Assembly: GCA_015055545.1 (NCBI GenBank)
Contig: SVHY01000015.1
Span: forward strand, 1-41,070
Origin: Clostridiales bacterium
GTDB taxonomy: Bacteria > Bacillota > Clostridia > Christensenellales > Borkfalkiaceae
Reading direction: 5' to 3'
DNA: 41,070 nt
Shown: piece by piece, positions 37,052 through 41,070 of the stretch
How positions within the stretch are numbered: position 1 is the stretch's first letter
Layout: each line of letters opens with the position of its first letter
The notes under the pieces: model-generated
Databases searched by the model: none
Told to the model about the DNA's origin: nothing
What the model saw: only the letters and a program-made list of their open reading frames with translations
Translations under genes and position numbers: made by a program

Positions 37052-40000
37052 TTAGCTTACTAAAAAGGCAATTCCGCGCACCAAATACGGTACTGCTACT
37101 AAAAGTGCAAAGATAACTACAAGCCCGATGCCGTAATTTACTAACATTTTCTTCGCTTTTGCCTTATCCTCATTCTTGTGGGCTATAATCATTGCAACAC
37201 CCATTGCAATCGACCAAACACCTGCTGTTGCTAAGAACACCCAAATCATATATGGACTGTACTCATCGAAAAGATATTCCACGTAATTAGATACTCTTTC
37301 GTATTGCGCGCCAACATCTTGGTCATAATAGTCTCCACAATGCGAACACGCATATCTTCTTGTGATCATTCCATCTGCATTTTTTTCATCTACAAGCTCG
37401 TAATTGTGTCCTCTTGCAGGAATTACATCGACCTTTTCATAATCACATCTACTGCAAGCATAATAGCGTTCCCCATTATCTACACAAGTAGAAGCAAGCC
37501 TTACATTCGTTTCTAACGAGTGTCCACTTGGACTTACAATATTTGTTCGATACTCATATTGACATACTAAACAAGTGTGTAATACACATCCCTCTTCCGT
37601 ACACGTAACCTCAATATATGTCTCTACATAATCGTGTCCATTTGCTTTCAGTATTTGTGTCTTATATGTATCACTACATCTTGCACAACATTGTCCGATA
37701 AAACCCTCTTCCGTACAAGTCGGTTCTACCCTCTTAAGCTGATAATCGTGTCCGAGCGCATCAACAAAGGTATCATTGTAGCCCGTTCCACATCTTGAAC
37801 AAATATGAGTTGTATAACCTTTGTCCACGCAAGTAGGCTCAATTACTTCGGGTTCATAAGAGTGTCCCAATGCAGGGATTGCTTCGTTATATTTATAATT
37901 ACAAGTAGCACAAGTTTTGTATCTTAAACCGTTCTCCGTACACGATGCACTTGTCGTAATTTTCCAAGCGCCATAATCGTGTCCGTGCGCATTTACGTAG
38001 TTTTCAATATAACTATTTCCACAAGCACTACAAGTCTGCGTTGTATAACCTCTATCCGTACAAGTTGCTTCCGTTACTTTAGCTACGTATTTATGCCCTT
38101 TTGCATTTACATAAGTATTCACATACGTATCATCGCATCTGCTACACACGTGAGTAGTATAACCTTGTTCCAGACAAGTTGGTTCGGTAATCGTCGCAAC
38201 GTAATCGTGTCCTTTGGCTCCCACTTCTTCCGTTTCATACGCACCGCAACTGATACAATCTCGCCGCCTCGTTCCCGTTTCTAGGCACGTGGAATCTTTT
38301 ACGATATACCAACCGCTAAAATCGTGTCCGTTTGCAGAAACTACGTCATCGTTAAACGTTGCGCCACAACGAGAACAAGTATAAACCGAATAACCCTCAG
38401 CCGTACAAGTCGAATCTACAACCTTTGTAACAATATAGTTATGACCAAGTGCATCTACAAAATCTGCATTATAAGTATCACCGCAATTATCACATTTGTA
38501 AATCGAATATCCGTCTGCCGTACAGGTTGGCTCAACCGTAGTTGTCTTTACATAATAGTGGTCAATAGAGAAGTTATAAGTAGTTGAACGATTGGCATCA
38601 TTTTTCAATACAAATGTATGGTCTCCCTCTGCTTTAATCCACGTTCCATTCACATAACTTTCTCCATTTAACGTTCCTGAACAATTATTATCCGTCCAAA
38701 TTACGCAAACCTGATTACCATTGCTTGCTCTAACAATTTGAGCAGTCGGTGGTGCAACATATAATGATACTGAATACGTTGCAGACCTGTTTCCATATCC
38801 GTCCGTTGCATAGAATTGATATGTTCCATCCTCGTATGTTTTAGGAAAAGTAATTGACGTTGTAGTAGACTGAACAAAATTACTACTCGATGGCATTTTA
38901 TAATATAATGTTGCGCCACCAATATTATCCGATGCAGAAACAGTAAAACCATCACTTAATGTATCGCCCCAATTCCCTTTTGATAATGAAACGGTTGGCG
39001 CTATATTATCTAAGGATATTGTTACCGTCGAAGATGAATTACCTGCTTTATCAACACAATAGAACGAATATGTACCATTCGTAGTTAATTGAGTTCCATT
39101 AGTGTATGTTGTATAGCCACTTGCATTAGGCATTTTAACATACACCGTATTCAATCCTGATGCAGCATCCGAACCAACGTACTTGATATAGCTTGCTGTT
39201 GATTTTGTGCCTGAACTTACAGCAGATGTTCCACTATATAACACGCCTACGGGATTAACACTATCAAGATAAATTGACTTTGTTTCTGATATATTTCCTG
39301 CTTTATCAACAGCCCTAAATTGATATGTCCCATTAGTTGCGCTTGCTGCAATTTGTGTTCCCGAAGTATAGGTTGCCCAACTTGAAGAACTCGGTGTTTT
39401 ATATTGCAAATAACTTATTCCACTTTGTCCATCACTTGCCGTATAGGAAAATGCTGAGTTTGTGTACGAGCCCGTTAGCGTGGTTCCACTTGCATTTTTA
39501 ATCACTCCTGTTGGTTTCGTATTATCAAAATAAACATAATACGTTGAAGATTGGTTTCCTGCTTTATCCTTTGCATAAAAACAATATAGACCGTTTACAT
39601 CCGATGCACTTACAGTTTTCGACGAACCTACTGCACTATAACTACTTGTCGAAGGTGTTTTTACATATAAGTTTTCCAATCCACTCGTACTATCACTCGC
39701 AGTTACCGTAAACGCAGAAGTCTTGTAGTACGTCGTGCTTGTAGATGCTCCGCTTACAGTCGGTGCAGTTGCATCAATCTTAAAAGCAGTTGTAAATGTA
39801 ATCGTTGTTTGCTTTGAAGTATAGTTAGGATATGATGCCATATAGTCCGAAGCATACCACGTGTACGTTAAGGTATAACTGCCATCAGCCAAAGTTCCTG
39901 AATATAACGTTGCACTTAATGACTTACCCGATGCCGCCGTACTATTAACAATAGCCGTCCCACTTGCATTTGTTAAACGTACCGACGTAATTCTTGATTG

Positions 40001-40360
40001 TGTTCCCGATGTTGCTATTCCTACATCGGCAATAATATTTACACTATTGAAAGTAAAATACTGCCCTTTTGTTGCCGTTGCGCTTCCTGAATATGATGTC
40101 CCATATAATTTTAGCGCCATTGTCCTTTTGGTGTACTGTCCAAACGAATAGGATGTTACATTAGTATCAGATACAGTAACTGCTTGTTGCATACCATAGG
40201 CAGAATATGTACCCGTATAGTCAAATGGCATCGTATAATACGGTGTAGTTGCCGCACTCGCCGTTACTTCTCCACCGCCGAAAAGAAATCCGAAGCACAT
40301 ACAAATTGCAAAAAGCGCGGATAGAAGAAAAAATTTCGCTTTTTTAGTTTTTATTTTCAT
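37052..40360 (-). CDS. Large surface protein with Ig-like and Cys repeats and VirB2-like tail
   Basis: 1102 residues. Signal peptide 1 to about 36 (MKIKTKKAKFFLLSALFAICMCFG...VTASAA). A beta-rich part (40-195), then four Ig-like repeats of about 85 residues, each ending in a DKAGN- or DGYGN-type turn. Next come ten to eleven 36-residue repeats with C-x10-C-x2-C and GH(D/N)Y (PTCTEEG...TCSRCG), probably zinc or disulfide modules, to about 1010. At the end two membrane helices (about 1037-1060 and 1074-1100) are joined by a short basic loop (HKNEDKAKAKKML), the layout of VirB2/Maff2-like conjugation proteins. Starts inside the end of the VirB4-type gene (17-bp overlap). Likely a mating adhesin or pilin-linked protein. 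Confidence 0.8.
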   Translation of the reverse strand: MKIKTKKAKFFLLSALFAICMCFGFLFGGGEVTASAATTPYYTMPFDYTGTYSAYGMQQAVTVSDTNVTSYSFGQYTKRTMALKLYGTSYSGSATATKGQYFTFNSVNIIADVGIATSGTQSRITSVRLTNASGTAIVNSTAASGKSLSATLYSGTLADGSYTLTYTWYASDYMASYPNYTSKQTTITFTTAFKIDATAPTVSGASTSTTYYKTSAFTVTASDSTSGLENLYVKTPSTSSYSAVGSSKTVSASDVNGLYCFYAKDKAGNQSSTYYVYFDNTKPTGVIKNASGTTLTGSYTNSAFSYTASDGQSGISYLQYKTPSSSSWATYTSGTQIAASATNGTYQFRAVDKAGNISETKSIYLDSVNPVGVLYSGTSAVSSGTKSTASYIKYVGSDAASGLNTVYVKMPNASGYTTYTNGTQLTTNGTYSFYCVDKAGNSSSTVTISLDNIAPTVSLSKGNWGDTLSDGFTVSASDNIGGATLYYKMPSSSNFVQSTTTSITFPKTYEDGTYQFYATDGYGNRSATYSVSLYVAPPTAQIVRASNGNQVCVIWTDNNCSGTLNGESYVNGTWIKAEGDHTFVLKNDANRSTTYNFSIDHYYVKTTTVEPTCTADGYSIYKCDNCGDTYNADFVDALGHNYIVTKVVDSTCTAEGYSVYTCSRCGATFNDDVVSANGHDFSGWYIVKDSTCLETGTRRRDCISCGAYETEEVGAKGHDYVATITEPTCLEQGYTTHVCSRCDDTYVNTYVNAKGHKYVAKVTEATCTDRGYTTQTCSACGNSYIENYVNAHGHDYGAWKITTSASCTENGLRYKTCATCNYKYNEAIPALGHSYEPEVIEPTCVDKGYTTHICSRCGTGYNDTFVDALGHDYQLKRVEPTCTEEGFIGQCCARCSDTYKTQILKANGHDYVETYIEVTCTEEGCVLHTCLVCQYEYRTNIVSPSGHSLETNVRLASTCVDNGERYYACSRCDYEKVDVIPARGHNYELVDEKNADGMITRRYACSHCGDYYDQDVGAQYERVSNYVEYLFDEYSPYMIWVFLATAGVWSIAMGVAMIIAHKNEDKAKAKKMLVNYGIGLVVIFALLVAVPYLVRGIAFLVS

Positions 40361-41070
40361 TGAATACCTCCTTTGGTTTTTGTTCGCTAAATAATGTTTG
40401 CGCGTACTCGCCTGATATAATTTTCACGCTCGCACGTAGTTCCGTCGAACCGATAAAAAATGCTTGTCCTGTTACCGCCGAAATAATCATTCGTTGCTCG
40501 TCGTCGTTAAAGCTCTCGCCCGCTTTATACACGTCCAACACGTCTTTCATATCGGGCGCAGACAATTTGAAAATAAACGTGTATTGACTGTTTTTGATAA
40601 TCGCGCTCGTCTTTCCGCGCAGTTCTTCGTTCGCGTTCCAATCCGCTATGTTTTGCGTGGCAGGAATAAAACTACCGCCGTATTTTCTTATTCTCTTACT
40701 CATAGAGAAAAAGAAATCAAGTGCAATCGGGAATTTCGCGTCGATAAATAAATGTGCTTCGTCGCAAACAATCATCGTTCGTAAATTCTTACCGTTCTTA
40801 TTCTGTTCTCTCGCGTTGATAACCTCTTGTTCGATAAACCTGAACACGAGAAGCATTTGCGCGTTCGCCACTACATTGTTCTTATTAGCAAATAGCGATT
40901 GGAAGTTGAAATCAATCAACCCTGCGTCCACTTTTAGTGTAGATGGAGCATTCCAAATATCTCTAAATCTACCGTTTACGAATTTTTGTAAGTGCCTTTC
41001 TACTGTTCGCATATCGCGTAATGTCAACGCGTCCATATTTTCCGTATCTTTTAAGAGTAGCGTTTCAAGC
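40344..41070 (-). CDS. VirB4-type conjugation ATPase, N-terminal part beyond window
   Basis: The frame is open to the window edge, so the first methionine seen (41036) is internal; 241 codons plus stop are visible. VirB4/TraE-type ATPases power assembly of conjugation channels. Visible: the Walker B strand with acidic pair in TMIVCDEAHLFID, the following SKRIRKYGGSFIPATQNIADW segment with its glutamine and asparagine, and a C-terminal strand FIFKLSAP...GQAFFIGSTELRASVKI. The Walker A region lies outside. It overlaps the surface-protein gene by 17 bp. Confidence 0.85.
   Translation of the reverse strand, partial: LETLLLKDTENMDALTLRDMRTVERHLQKFVNGRFRDIWNAPSTLKVDAGLIDFNFQSLFANKNNVVANAQMLLVFRFIEQEVINAREQNKNGKNLRTMIVCDEAHLFIDAKFPIALDFFFSMSKRIRKYGGSFIPATQNIADWNANEELRGKTSAIIKNSQYTFIFKLSAPDMKDVLDVYKAGESFNDDEQRMIISAVTGQAFFIGSTELRASVKIISGEYAQTLFSEQKPKEVFNENKN

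Overview
The window looks like a chromosome segment from an uncultured gut-type member of the Clostridia (Bacillota), possibly Christensenellales-like. The placement is inference. It rests on the mcsA-mcsB-clpC block, the DUF3343 and cysteine desulfurase pair, a type-3 (archaeal-like) prolyl-tRNA synthetase, BspA-type leucine-rich proteins, a TnpV-like protein and a Gram-positive type conjugation ATPase. About the last 7 kb is a different, more AT-rich compartment: the end of an integrated conjugative-type element beside a tRNA-Ser gene.

Layout. (1) 1-9.2 kb is a carbohydrate locus. It holds a large secreted protein cut by the window edge, preceded by a 42-codon ORF; a TIM-barrel-like putative glycosidase; an AraC regulator; two GH28-like beta-helix proteins; and a DMT transporter. 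At least three promoters in this block carry the same 17-bp motif at the same place next to their -35 boxes, which ties the block into one probable AraC regulon. (2) 9.2-11.8 kb is an accessory cassette: a P-loop protein, an LRR lipoprotein and a divergent XRE regulator with its own operators. It lies between two identical 54-bp repeats, with tandem repeats and hairpin-rich DNA around it. (3) 11.8-15.1 kb holds small uncharacterised proteins, endonuclease III, and a DUF3343 and cysteine desulfurase divergent pair. (4) 15.1-27.2 kb, read right to left, is one tight array: proS, a membrane-bound XRE protein, mcsA, mcsB, clpC, aroC, aroB, aroA, aroE, aroQ, aroK and an SDR. It joins protein-quality control to almost the whole late shikimate pathway. 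(5) 27.3-31.9 kb holds three tandem paralogous membrane proteins of unknown function, then inorganic pyrophosphatase. (6) 32.1-33.8 kb holds an LRR protein behind a structured leader that looks like a transcription attenuator or riboswitch, then nagB. (7) 33.9-41.07 kb holds tRNA-Ser(GCU) and the element end: integrase with an internal HTH-like insert, excisionase-like protein, small proteins, a TnpV-like protein, a 1102-residue surface protein ending in a VirB2-like membrane pair, and the C-terminal part of a VirB4-type ATPase.

The strongest candidates for something undescribed are the leader RNA at 32737-32908, the shared AraC operator architecture, and the adhesin with a pilin-like tail overlapping the VirB4 gene. 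All functional calls come from reading the sequence; no database search was possible.
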